The position numbers were made by a program, and so were the translations under genes. From assembly GCF_035943815.1 (NCBI RefSeq), contig NZ_DASZBU010000015.1, positions 310,001 through 374,000 on the forward strand: DNA of 64,000 bases, given 5' to 3'. Source of the stretch: Frateuria_A sp035943815. Lineage in GTDB: Bacteria > Pseudomonadota > Gammaproteobacteria > Xanthomonadales > Rhodanobacteraceae. A model generated the notes under the pieces. It was not told the DNA's origin and did not search any database. It saw nothing but the letters and a program-made list of their open reading frames with translations. Shown here piece after piece: positions 24,292 through 32,663 of this stretch (its first letter is position 1; each line of letters begins with the position of its first letter).

Positions 24292-25203
24292 ATGATCGTT
24301 CCCGGCCAACAGGTCGCTTTCGCCACACCCGCGGGTACGCCCGGCTGGAAACGCTGGCTGGTGTTTTCGCCGCTCGCGCGGCTGCTGATTTTCGTGGCCC
24401 TGTTCATCCCGTGCGTGAAGCTGGTGACGATCGCCATGCATGCGCTGGGCTGGACACACGGCGGCACGCCGCTACAGGTGGGCCTGGGCCAGATGATCGG
24501 CCGCATCGTGCCGGCGCTGGTGGCCTACCTGGTGCTGGTCTGCCTGGTCGAGCGACGCAAACCGACCGAACTGCTGTCGCGCAACGCCCCGTCGCGCGCC
24601 CTGCTCGGCCTCGCGGCGGGCACGCTGCTGTTCAGCACCGTGGTCGGCGTGCTGTGGCTGCTCGGCGTCTACCACGTCACCGGCTTCAATCCGCACGCCA
24701 ACTGGCTGACCGCGCTGCTGATGGTGGGGATCGGTGCCGGCATCGGCGAGGAGATCATGTTCCGCGGCGCGCTGTTCCGCCTCGTGGAGGAAGGCCTGGG
24801 CAGCTGGGCGGCGCTGCTGGTCTCGGCGCTGTTCTTCGGTTTCGCCCATGCAGGCAATCCAGGCGCCACCCTCTGGAGTTCGGCGGCGATCGCGATCGAG
24901 GCCGGCCTGCTGTTCGGCCTGCTCTACATCGTCACCCGCTCGCTGCCGGTCTGCATGGGCCTGCACGCGGCCTGGAACTTCTGCCAGGGCACGGTCTACG
25001 GCATCCCGGTCTCCGGTCTGAAGGCCGATGGCTGGCTGGTTTCCACCCGCAGCGGCCCGGACTGGCTGAGTGGCGGCGTGTTCGGCGCGGAAGCCTCGGT
25101 CGTGGCGCTGGCGCTGTGCCTGACCGTCTCGGCCGTGCTGCTGTGGGTCGCCGTGCGGCGCGGGCTGATCGTGCCGCCTGTCCGGTGGCGCACCCGCGAC
25201 TGA
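24292..25203 (+). CDS. CPBP-family intramembrane metalloprotease
   Basis: Integral membrane protein (303 aa, about 8 helices) of the CaaX-protease/bacteriocin-processing (Abi) family. Family motifs are present in order: GEEIMFRGALF (EExxxR), FFGFAHAG (FxxxH) and LHAAWNFCQG (HxxxN/D-type). Members process prenylated proteins or bacteriocins, or act in stress control; the substrate here is unknown. GGAGG lies eight bases before the ATG at 24292. It follows prfC by 82 bases and probably has its own promoter. Confidence 0.88.
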   Translation: MIVPGQQVAFATPAGTPGWKRWLVFSPLARLLIFVALFIPCVKLVTIAMHALGWTHGGTPLQVGLGQMIGRIVPALVAYLVLVCLVERRKPTELLSRNAPSRALLGLAAGTLLFSTVVGVLWLLGVYHVTGFNPHANWLTALLMVGIGAGIGEEIMFRGALFRLVEEGLGSWAALLVSALFFGFAHAGNPGATLWSSAAIAIEAGLLFGLLYIVTRSLPVCMGLHAAWNFCQGTVYGIPVSGLKADGWLVSTRSGPDWLSGGVFGAEASVVALALCLTVSAVLLWVAVRRGLIVPPVRWRTRD

Positions 25204-25422
25204 AGCCCGTCGCGCTATCCATGCCATCGGCCGGCCGGCTCATCTGGCCCGGATCCGCCGACCGCGGCGCTCGCACGGACGAGGTGGAACTCGACCACCC
25301 GAAACACGCGAGACTCGCATGGTGGAAGCAACGGCACCGGAGCCCTCCCGCAAGACCGCTGCGTGCTGGCGGCCTAGGGCCTCGCCCGGCACCCGTCTAT
25401 CGTGTACAGGCGGCGGCTTCCT

Positions 25423-25445
25423 CCTCTCCCCCTTCCGGGGAGAGG
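25423..25445. repeat. Dispersed palindromic repeat, copy 3
   Basis: Perfect 9-bp stem CCTCTCCCC / GGGGAGAGG with a CTTCC loop, 15 bases past the fadE stop codon and between two convergent genes. It could serve as a terminator-like structure. The rest of 25204-25459 holds nothing recognisable. Confidence 0.7.
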
Positions 25446-25459
25446 TCCCCGGGGCACGC

Positions 25460-27940
25460 TCAGGCGATGCGCTTCTGCGGTTGCGCCTCCTGTTTGCGAT
25501 CCGCCCGCGTCACCTTCGCGCCGAGCTCGGCCGGATCGAAGTCGTCCACCGAGATGAATTCGAATACGCCATCGTGCACGCGCTTGAGCAGCGCGGCCTC
25601 GACTTCGGTGATGACGCCTTCGCGCACCGCCTCGGCCAGTTGGCCGTCGTAGTCGTGCGCCTTGAGCTGGCCGGCCTTGAACGCCTTGCCGAACTTGCGC
25701 TCGACCGGCTCGGCCGCAATGACGTCGGGCAGCAGCGCGTTCATGCGGCCGATCGTGTTGTTCGGCGTGGGCTTGAGGTAGACCCAGTCGACCAGCCGGT
25801 CGCGCGCCTCGCCCGGCGCGGTGAGGATCGCGGCCACGCGCCGGCCCAGTCGGTCCGACGGCGGCACTTCGCGGCGGCCGAACGGGAACACCAGCACGCG
25901 CAGCAGGAAACCGACCGGCTTGACCGGGAAATTCCGGATCGCGCCGTCCAGCGCCATCTGCGTGCGCCACATGCACTCGTGGAAGGCCCAGGCCAGCAGC
26001 GGACGGTCGGCCTCGGGACGGCCGGTGTCCTCGTAGCGCTTGAGCATGCTGCTGGCGATGTACAGGTAGGACAGCACGTCGCCCAGCCGCGCCGACAACT
26101 TCTCCTTGAACTTCAGCTTGCCGCCGAGCACGCCCATGAACACGTCGGCGCACAGCGCCAGCGCGGCCGAGTAGCGGTCGAGCTTGCGGTAGTAGCGCCG
26201 CGTATAGGCATCGCCCGCGCTCTGCCCGATCGAGGCGCCGGTGACGCCCAGCACGAAGCTGCGCACTGCGTTGGAGATGCCGAAACCGAGGTGGCCGAAC
26301 AGCAGCCGGTCGAAGGTGCGCAGCTTCTCGCCGTAGTCGGCGATCGACAGCGCCTGCATCTCCTTGAGCACGTACGGATGGCAGCGGATCGCGCCCTGGC
26401 CGAAGATCATCAGGCTGCGCGTCATGATGTTGGCGCCCTCGACCGTGATCGCGATCGGCACGCTTTCCCAGCCTCGCCCCGCGTAGTTCTTCGGGCCCAG
26501 TTGCACCGCCTTGCCGCCGTGCACGTCCATGGTGTCGCCGGCGACCTGGCGTGCCCATTCGGTAGCGTGGTACTTGGCGATCGCCGAGGTCACCGCGGGT
26601 TTCTCGCCGCGGTCGACGGCGGCGGCGGTGGCGCGCGACAGCGCCGCGGTGGCGTAGGTCAGGCCGCCGATGCGCGCGAGCGCTTCCTCCACGCCCTCGA
26701 AGCGGGCGATCGCCAGCCCGAACTGCTTGCGCATCCGCGCATAGGCGCCAGTGGCGGCCGCCGAGGCGCGCATCCCGCCGGTGGCGTTGGAAGGCAGCGA
26801 GATCGCGCGGCCGACCGAAAGCACCTCCACCAGCATGCGCCAGCCCTGCCCGGCCATGTGCGGACCGCCGATGATGGTGGTCAGCGGCGCGAACACGTCC
26901 TTGCCGTGCACCGGGCCGTTCTGGAACGGGATGTTGAGCGGATAGTGCCGCCGGCCGATTTCCAGCCCCGGCGTGGAGCGCGGCAGCAACGCCAGGGTGA
27001 TGCCCAGGTCTTCCTTGTCGCCCAGCAGGTGCTCGGGGTCGTACATGCGAAAGGCCAGGCCGATCACCGTGGCGATCGGCGCCAGCGTGATGTAACGCTT
27101 GTCGAAGGTGAGCCGGATGCCCAATGTCTCGACGCCGTCGACCATCTGCTTGCAGACGATGCCGTAATCGGGAATGGAGGTGGCGTCGGAGCCCGCGTAC
27201 GGGCCGGTCAGCGCGAAGCAGGGAATCTCCTCGCCCACCGCCAGGCGCGGCAGGTAGTGGTTCTTCTGTTCCTCCGATCCGTAGTGCAGGAGCAGTTCGG
27301 CCGGGCCGAGCGAATTGGGCACCGCGACGGTGGAGGACACTGTCGCCGAGGCGGTGGAAAGCTTCTGCAGCACGGCCGAGTGAGCCAGTGCGGAGAACTG
27401 CAGACCGCCGTATTGCTTGGGGATGATCATGCCGAAGAACTTGTTCTTCTTGATGAACTCCCAGACCTGCGGCGGCAGGTCGGCCAGTTCGTGGGTGATC
27501 TGCCAGTCGTCGATCATCGCGCAGAGCTCTTCCACCGGGCCGTCGAGGAAGGCCTGTTCCTCGGTGCTCAGCTCCGGCCTGGGCTGGGAAAGCAGCACCC
27601 TCCAGTCCGGCTTGCCGGAGAACAATTCGCCCTCGAAGCCGACCGTGCCGGCCTCCAGCGCAGTCTGCTCGGTGGCCGAGAGCGTGGGCGTGGCGCGGGC
27701 GAACAGCTTGAGCAGCGGTGCGCTGATCCGGCGACGGCGGAAGGTCGGCAACAGCAGCGGCACGGCGACCAGGAGCTCGATAGCCAGCAGCACGGTCGTG
27801 GTTACCGGCGCGTGGGCCAGCAGGCCGACCACGAGCGTGGCCGCCAGCGTAGCGATCGCCCAGGTGCGCAGGCTGCTGCGGTGGTAGGCGCAGGCGCCGG
27901 TCGCGACGACCGCAGCCAGCAAGGTCAGGAACACGGACAT
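25460..27940 (-). CDS. fadE: Acyl-CoA dehydrogenase FadE, first step of fatty-acid beta-oxidation
   Basis: Large FadE-type acyl-CoA dehydrogenase (826 aa; E. coli FadE is 814). The N-terminus has two membrane segments (SVFLTLLAAVVATGACAY and the region around residues 25-60). The dehydrogenase core includes WQITHELADLPPQVWEFI, ALTGPYAGSD with the FAD/substrate loop, and ITVEGANIMTRSLMIFGQGA near the catalytic Glu region. The C-terminal DUF1974-like part completes the FadE form. It should pass electrons to ETF, whose genes etfBA and ETF-QO lie at 50-55 kb. The hydrolase gene ends one base before its ATG, so the two are cotranscribed. AAGAGGTG precedes the start. Confidence 0.95.
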   Translation of the reverse strand: MSVFLTLLAAVVATGACAYHRSSLRTWAIATLAATLVVGLLAHAPVTTTVLLAIELLVAVPLLLPTFRRRRISAPLLKLFARATPTLSATEQTALEAGTVGFEGELFSGKPDWRVLLSQPRPELSTEEQAFLDGPVEELCAMIDDWQITHELADLPPQVWEFIKKNKFFGMIIPKQYGGLQFSALAHSAVLQKLSTASATVSSTVAVPNSLGPAELLLHYGSEEQKNHYLPRLAVGEEIPCFALTGPYAGSDATSIPDYGIVCKQMVDGVETLGIRLTFDKRYITLAPIATVIGLAFRMYDPEHLLGDKEDLGITLALLPRSTPGLEIGRRHYPLNIPFQNGPVHGKDVFAPLTTIIGGPHMAGQGWRMLVEVLSVGRAISLPSNATGGMRASAAATGAYARMRKQFGLAIARFEGVEEALARIGGLTYATAALSRATAAAVDRGEKPAVTSAIAKYHATEWARQVAGDTMDVHGGKAVQLGPKNYAGRGWESVPIAITVEGANIMTRSLMIFGQGAIRCHPYVLKEMQALSIADYGEKLRTFDRLLFGHLGFGISNAVRSFVLGVTGASIGQSAGDAYTRRYYRKLDRYSAALALCADVFMGVLGGKLKFKEKLSARLGDVLSYLYIASSMLKRYEDTGRPEADRPLLAWAFHECMWRTQMALDGAIRNFPVKPVGFLLRVLVFPFGRREVPPSDRLGRRVAAILTAPGEARDRLVDWVYLKPTPNNTIGRMNALLPDVIAAEPVERKFGKAFKAGQLKAHDYDGQLAEAVREGVITEVEAALLKRVHDGVFEFISVDDFDPAELGAKVTRADRKQEAQPQKRIA

Positions 27941-27941
27941 T

Positions 27942-28808
27942 TCAATGCACCTCTTGCGGAATGGCCGGCCGGCACGTGGCGCCGCCCGGGAAAACAGCTT
28001 GGATGAAGGCGGCGATCTGACGCGTAAAGGCGTCGTTCGCATCGCCGGCGAGCATGTGGGTGGCGCCGGCCACTTCGACGTGGCGGGCGTGCGGCACCAG
28101 TTTCAGGAACTCGCCGACCGTGTCACGCGAGACCACGTCGCTGCGTTCGCCCGACAGCAGCAGGACCGGCACATCCACGCGCGCCGCGGCGGCCAGCAGG
28201 CGCGGCTGGTAGCGTTCGCTCTCGCGCACCACGCCTTCGAGCAGAGCCGGATCCCAATGCCAGCGCAGGCGGCCGTCCGCGCCCTCCCGCAGCAGCGGGC
28301 GCAGTTGATCCTCGCGCTTGCGCTCGCGCCGCTGCGGCAGGTAGGCGGCGACCCGTTCGGCGGCCTCGGCGTAGCCGGCGAAACCGTCCGGATGGGCCTG
28401 CATGAAGGCGAGGATGCGCTCCACCCCGGCAGCCTCCCAACGCGGCGTGATGTCCACCAGCACCAGCGCGCGGAACGGCGCGGGGCGGATCTCTCCGGCC
28501 AGCACCAGACCGAGCAGACCGCCCATCGAGGCACCGACCAGAACCGGCGCCTGCGACTGGGCCTGCGCCAGTGCCAGCAGGTCGCCGGCGAACTGGTCCA
28601 TGTGATAGTCGCCGCCGGGCAGCCGACCGCTCTGGCCGTGTCCACGACTGTCGAAGCTCACGCAGCGGCAGCCGAGCGCCGCGAGGGCGTCGGCCGCGCC
28701 GTTCCAGGCGCCGCGGGTCTGGCCGAAACCGTGCGCGAACAGCAGCGTCGGGGCACCGTCGCCGCGGATGTCGACCGCCAGCGGCAGGCCGTCGTGGCTG
28801 GTCACCAT
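27942..28808 (-). CDS. Alpha/beta hydrolase, coupled to fadE
   Basis: About 288 aa. The motifs are FAHGFGQTRGAWN (oxyanion His-Gly), FDSRGHGQSG, nucleophile GASMGG, and the late VAGATHMLAGD with the catalytic His. It resembles serine esterases or thioesterases; location before fadE suggests release or entry of acyl groups in lipid breakdown. Three ATG codons are possible (28835, 28829, 28808), none with a good ribosome-binding site. The last is used because it places the candidate TetR operator outside the gene and begins right before the first strand (SHDGLPLAVD). The operon is divergent from a TetR gene. Confidence 0.85.
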   Translation of the reverse strand: MVTSHDGLPLAVDIRGDGAPTLLFAHGFGQTRGAWNGAADALAALGCRCVSFDSRGHGQSGRLPGGDYHMDQFAGDLLALAQAQSQAPVLVGASMGGLLGLVLAGEIRPAPFRALVLVDITPRWEAAGVERILAFMQAHPDGFAGYAEAAERVAAYLPQRRERKREDQLRPLLREGADGRLRWHWDPALLEGVVRESERYQPRLLAAAARVDVPVLLLSGERSDVVSRDTVGEFLKLVPHARHVEVAGATHMLAGDANDAFTRQIAAFIQAVFPGGATCRPAIPQEVH

Positions 28809-28812
28809 GGAT

Positions 28813-28831
28813 GTACGGACAGTTACCATAC
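28813..28831. promoter_or_regulatory. Candidate TetR operator between the fadE operon and tetR
   Basis: GTACGG-N7-CCATAC is an inverted repeat with 5 of 6 matching arm positions in the divergent intergenic region. Length and spacing suit a TetR-family dimer. It is a weak match and may be chance. Confidence 0.3.
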
Positions 28832-28924
28832 GCATGAGTATTGAGTGCTCGCCCGATGGCCGTCAACCGCCGGACGCCGTCCACCGCCTGTCGCCCGCCC
28901 TCGCCTAAGCGCTACCATGCGCCA

Positions 28925-29503
28925 ATGAATGCCAGCAGCAAGCCCGAACGCACGCGCCTGTCCGCCGAGAACTGGGAAGACGCCGCCCTCGATGTGATCG
29001 CCGAACAGGGCGTGGGTGCGCTGGCGGTAGAGGCGCTGGCTCGCCGGCTCGGCGTGACCAAGGGCAGCTTCTACTGGCATTTCCGCACCCGCGAGGCGCT
29101 ATTGCAGGCGGCGCTGGAACGCTGGGAGCACTACGGCGAGCGCGAAGTGATCGCGCAGATCGAGGCCATCGCCGACCCGCGCGAGCGCCTGCCGGAACTG
29201 TTCCGCCGCGTCGCGCACGAGCTGCAGCCGCACCGCGTCTACGCCGCCCTGCTCAAGGCACTGGACCACCCGCTGGTGGTGCCGGTGATGGCGCGCGTAT
29301 CGCAGCGGCGCACCGAGTTTCTCGCCACCGCCTTCCGCGAGGCAGGCCTGCCGCCCGCGCAGGCGCTCAACCGCGCCCGGCTCACCTACGCCGCCTACGT
29401 CGGCTTCCTGCAGCTCAACTTCACGCTGGGCCTGCCACGCATCAGCCACGAGGACTTCGACGCCTACGTGGAACACATGATCGCGACATTGATTCCTGCC
29501 TGA
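28925..29503 (+). CDS. TetR-family transcriptional regulator
   Basis: A 192-residue repressor-type regulator. The N-terminal helix-turn-helix is clear: AALDVIAEQGVGALAVEALA followed by RRLGVTKGSFYWHFRTREALL, here split at the turn. The C-terminal ligand domain has no assigned ligand. The start at 28925 (MNASSKPERTRL) is chosen because TetR proteins begin about 10-15 residues before the first helix; the frame is open 28 codons further. It is divergent from the hydrolase-fadE operon, so an acyl-CoA or fatty-acid-responsive regulator of that operon is a reasonable inference. Confidence 0.88.
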   Translation: MNASSKPERTRLSAENWEDAALDVIAEQGVGALAVEALARRLGVTKGSFYWHFRTREALLQAALERWEHYGEREVIAQIEAIADPRERLPELFRRVAHELQPHRVYAALLKALDHPLVVPVMARVSQRRTEFLATAFREAGLPPAQALNRARLTYAAYVGFLQLNFTLGLPRISHEDFDAYVEHMIATLIPA

Positions 29504-29631
29504 TAACCCTTTCGGAGAGGGCGGGTTGCGCACGCCTGCGCGCGTCTTTTGCTGCACCGAACCTTGCAATACCAGTGCACGCAAACTAGCGTTCCGGAAC
29601 CCTTTTTTCCTAAGACCTTGAAGAGGACATC

Positions 29632-31407
29632 ATGGCCAGCAAGCTGGAAGCGCTCGAGCGCTGGGTGAACGAGGTGGCGGCGCGCACGCGACCGGCGAGG
29701 ATCCACTGGTGCGACGGCTCGCAGACCGAATACCAGCAACTGGTCCAGGAGATGCTGGCCGACGGCACCCTGATCGAGCTCAACCAGCAGACCCACCCGG
29801 GCTGCTACCTGCACCGCTCCAACCCGTCCGACGTGGCGCGCGTGGAGCACCTGACCTTCGTCTGCCACAGGAACCGGGACGACGCCGGCCCGAACAACCA
29901 CTGGATGGATCCGGCCGAGGCGCACGCCAAAATCGACGCGCTGTTCGACGGCTGCATGGAAGGCCGCACCATGTACGTCATCCCGTACTGCATGGGCCCG
30001 ATCGACTCGCCGCTTTCGCGCTGCGGGGTGGAGGTCACCGACAGCCCCTATGTGGTCGCCAACATGCGCATCATGACGCGCATGGGAAAGGCGGCGCAGG
30101 AGCGCATCGAGCGGGAAGGGGCGTTCGTGAAGGGCTTGCATTCGACCGGCGAGCTCGACCCCGAACGCCGCTTCATCATGCACTTCCCGGAGGAGCGCAC
30201 GATCAAGTCCTACGGCTCCGGCTACGGCGGCAACGCGCTGCTCGGCAAGAAGTGCCATGCCCTGCGCATCGCCTCCAACCAAGCCCGGGACGAAGGCTGG
30301 CTGGCCGAGCACATGCTGATCGTCGGCCTGGAGAACCCCAATGGCGAAACGCACTACATCGCCGCCGCCTTCCCCTCGGCCTGCGGCAAGACCAACCTGG
30401 CGATGCTGATTCCGCCGGAGGGCTATCGCAAGGACGGCTGGAAGGTCTGGACCGTTGGCGACGACATCTGCTGGATGCGCCCGGGCGCGGACGGCCGCCT
30501 GTATGCGATCAATCCGGAGGCAGGCTTCTTCGGCGTCGCGCCGGGGACCAGCACCGCGACCAACTCCAATGCGCTGAAGTCGATATCGCGCGACACCATC
30601 TTCACCAACGTCGCAGTCACCGCCGACAACCAGCCCTGGTGGGAAGGCCTGCCCGGCACGCCTGTCACCGACTGGCAGGGTCGTCCGTACGACCCGGCCA
30701 ACGGCCCGGCGGCGCACCCGAACTCGCGCTTCACCGTGAGCGCCAGGCAGTGCCCGACCTGGTCGGAAAAGGCCGAGGACGCACAGGGCGTACCGATCAG
30801 CGCGATCGTCTTCGGCGGCCGCCGTCCCTCGCTGCTGCCGCTGGTGATGGAAGCGCGCGACTGGGCGCACGGCGTGCTGATGGGCGCTGCAATGGGTTCG
30901 GAAACCACCGCCGCCGCCACCGGCGCGGTCGGCGTGCTGCGCCGCGACTCGATGGCGATGAAGCCGTTCTGCGGCTATCACTACGGCGACTACTTCGCGC
31001 ACTGGCTGTCGTTCGACCAGCCGGGCATGAAGTTGCCGAAGATCTTCCACGTCAACTGGTTCCGCAAGGGCAAGGACGGCAAGTTCCTGTGGCCCGGCTT
31101 CGGCGAGAACCTGCGCGTGCTGGAGTGGATGATCGACCGCGTCCAGGAAAAGGCGCGCGGCGTCGAAACGCCGATCGGCATCGTGCCGGCCGAGGGCGAG
31201 CTCAAGCTCGAGGGCGTGAACCTGTCGCGGGAGGCCGCCGCCGAGTTGCTGGACATCGACACGGCCGGCTGGCAGGCCGAGCTCGGCGCCATCGGCGAAT
31301 ACCTGGACAGCTTCGGTCCTCGCCTGCCGGTGCGTCTGCGCCAGGAGCAGCAGCGCGTGGCCAGCGGCCTGTCTGCCGATACCGCGCCCCGCGCCGCCAC
31401 CGCCTGA
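29632..31407 (+). CDS. pckG: Phosphoenolpyruvate carboxykinase (GTP)
   Basis: Gluconeogenic enzyme (591 aa) turning oxaloacetate and GTP into PEP, GDP and CO2. It is of the GTP class: FPSACGKTNLAMLIPP is the kinase-1a loop with the PEPCK-specific Cys, VGDDICWM supplies the metal Asp pair, and AIVFGGRRPSLLPLV is the class signature. GSGYGGNALLGKKC is the substrate/Mn site. AAGAGGACATC stands before the ATG. It is flanked by its own promoter region and a hairpin repeat. With fadE and ETF nearby, it fits growth on fatty acids or amino acids, though these are separate transcription units. Confidence 0.97.
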   Translation: MASKLEALERWVNEVAARTRPARIHWCDGSQTEYQQLVQEMLADGTLIELNQQTHPGCYLHRSNPSDVARVEHLTFVCHRNRDDAGPNNHWMDPAEAHAKIDALFDGCMEGRTMYVIPYCMGPIDSPLSRCGVEVTDSPYVVANMRIMTRMGKAAQERIEREGAFVKGLHSTGELDPERRFIMHFPEERTIKSYGSGYGGNALLGKKCHALRIASNQARDEGWLAEHMLIVGLENPNGETHYIAAAFPSACGKTNLAMLIPPEGYRKDGWKVWTVGDDICWMRPGADGRLYAINPEAGFFGVAPGTSTATNSNALKSISRDTIFTNVAVTADNQPWWEGLPGTPVTDWQGRPYDPANGPAAHPNSRFTVSARQCPTWSEKAEDAQGVPISAIVFGGRRPSLLPLVMEARDWAHGVLMGAAMGSETTAAATGAVGVLRRDSMAMKPFCGYHYGDYFAHWLSFDQPGMKLPKIFHVNWFRKGKDGKFLWPGFGENLRVLEWMIDRVQEKARGVETPIGIVPAEGELKLEGVNLSREAAAELLDIDTAGWQAELGAIGEYLDSFGPRLPVRLRQEQQRVASGLSADTAPRAATA

Positions 31408-31421
31408 GTCGGAGCGCTCAA

Positions 31422-31445
31422 GCCCCTCTCTCCCGAGAGAGGGGC
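31422..31445. repeat. Dispersed palindromic repeat, copy 4
   Basis: Perfect 10-bp stem GCCCCTCTCT / AGAGAGGGGC with a CCCG loop, 15 bases after pckG. It belongs to the CCCTCTCC family by sequence but is slightly diverged. Confidence 0.65.
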
Positions 31446-31503
31446 CGGGTATCGCCGCTGCGCCCCGCCGCCGGCGGGCAAGCCAACACCAACCTCACTT
31501 TTC

Positions 31504-31515
31504 CCCCTCGAGGGG
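31504..31515. repeat. Short palindrome related to the dispersed repeats
   Basis: CCCCTCGAGGGG is a perfect 12-base palindrome followed by AGGAAGGGGA, 60 bases beyond repeat copy 4. It may be a decayed or partial member of the same family. Nothing else is recognised in 31446-31637. Confidence 0.45.
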
Positions 31516-31637
31516 AGGAAGGGGACTTCGCGTAGGGATGGGCAAGGCCCCTGGCGACCGTCGATCGTCCCTTCTCCGGGCGAGAGGCGGGGCCGCGGTT
31601 AAACGCTGGGCCAACTTCACGCATCCAAGCTGGCAAG

Positions 31638-32225
31638 ATGGACACCGCCTGCCTCGCCACCGGAAGCCCGATGCCGCCACCGCCCGTAGCGTGGTCCGCC
31701 GACGCCGATGATGCGCGCGCTGCGGCCCAGGGTGACCGTCAGGCATTCCAGCGGCTCTACCGACAGCATGTCGACCGCATCTACGGCGCGGTGTACCGGC
31801 TGGCCGGATACGACCACGCGCGTGCCGAGGACCTTACCCAGGACGCCTTCGTGCGCGCCTGGCAGAAGCTCGCCGAGTTTCGCCACGAGAGCGCCTTCGG
31901 CACCTGGCTGTATCGGCTGGCGGTGAACGTGGCGCTGATGGACATCCGCTCGCGCAGTGCCCAGCCGGTCGGCTTCGTCGGCGAGGACGATCTGCCCGAT
32001 CCCGGCGAGGTGCCCTTCTGCGCCGCCGAACGCGAGGAGCTCGAGCGCGCCATCGCCAAGTTGCCGCCCCGCGCGCGGGCGGTGCTCGTGCTGCACGACG
32101 TGGAAGGCTGGCGCCACGAGGAAATCGCCAGCGAACTGGACATGGCCGTCGGTACCTCGAAGGCACAGCTGCATCGCGCACGCGCGCTGCTGCGCCGGAT
32201 GCTCGGACCCGGAGAACGCTCATGA
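31638..32225 (+). CDS. ECF-type RNA polymerase sigma factor
   Basis: Sigma-70 family factor of the extracytoplasmic-function type (195 aa). Region 2 is FQRLYRQHVDRIYGAVYRLA with ARAEDLTQDAFVRAWQKL; region 4 is LPPRARAVLVLHDVEGWRHE and EIASELDMAVGTSKAQLHRA, the helix-turn-helix for -35 recognition. The gene overlaps the next one as ATGA, the usual arrangement with a cognate anti-sigma factor. A start at 31671 (MPPPPVAW) has a better ribosome-binding site (GGAAG) and is an alternative. It probably controls its own operon; no ECF promoter motif was recognised upstream. Confidence 0.93.
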   Translation: MDTACLATGSPMPPPPVAWSADADDARAAAQGDRQAFQRLYRQHVDRIYGAVYRLAGYDHARAEDLTQDAFVRAWQKLAEFRHESAFGTWLYRLAVNVALMDIRSRSAQPVGFVGEDDLPDPGEVPFCAAEREELERAIAKLPPRARAVLVLHDVEGWRHEEIASELDMAVGTSKAQLHRARALLRRMLGPGERS

Positions 32226-32644
32226 ACGAATTCGAATGGCGTCGCCAGTTGCGCGAACTGCGTGCGCCCGTCACGCCTTCGGCGGATCTGTGGACGCGTA
32301 TCGACGCCGCGCTGGAGCCGGCCCAGCCCGCGGCCCGATCCAGCGCGCGCCCGGGCTGGCTGCTTGCCGCCAGTTTCGCCGGCCTGAGTCTGCTCGCAGT
32401 AGGACTCTCCCTGCGCCAGGACAGGTTGCCCGCTCCTTCGCAAAACTCCATTGCGGCCACGCAGGCGCCATGGAAACCGGGCGATCCGCGCCTCGCCGGT
32501 GCGGCCGTCGTGCTCGATGCGGCCAATCTGGAACTGAAGCAGGCGATCGAGCAGGCCCCCCATTCACCGGCGCTGCAGCGGCTCTTGTCGCGCACCCGGC
32601 AACAGCAATCGCGGCTGCGCCAGCTCGACCAGCAGGCAGGCTGA
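32222..32644 (+). CDS. Putative membrane-anchored anti-sigma factor
   Basis: A 140-residue protein with a cytoplasmic N-terminal part (EWRRQLRELRAPVTPSADLW), one membrane segment (GWLLAASFAGLSLLAVGLSL) and a short periplasmic helical tail ending in RTRQQQSRLRQLDQQAG. There is no zinc-finger HxxxCxxC motif, so it is not a ZAS-type anti-sigma factor; assignment rests on the ATGA overlap with the sigma gene and its topology. It may bind the sigma factor through residues 1-45 and sense the envelope outside. Confidence 0.7.
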   Translation: MNEFEWRRQLRELRAPVTPSADLWTRIDAALEPAQPAARSSARPGWLLAASFAGLSLLAVGLSLRQDRLPAPSQNSIAATQAPWKPGDPRLAGAAVVLDAANLELKQAIEQAPHSPALQRLLSRTRQQQSRLRQLDQQAG

Positions 32645-32663
32645 GACACATCCAGGAGTCATC

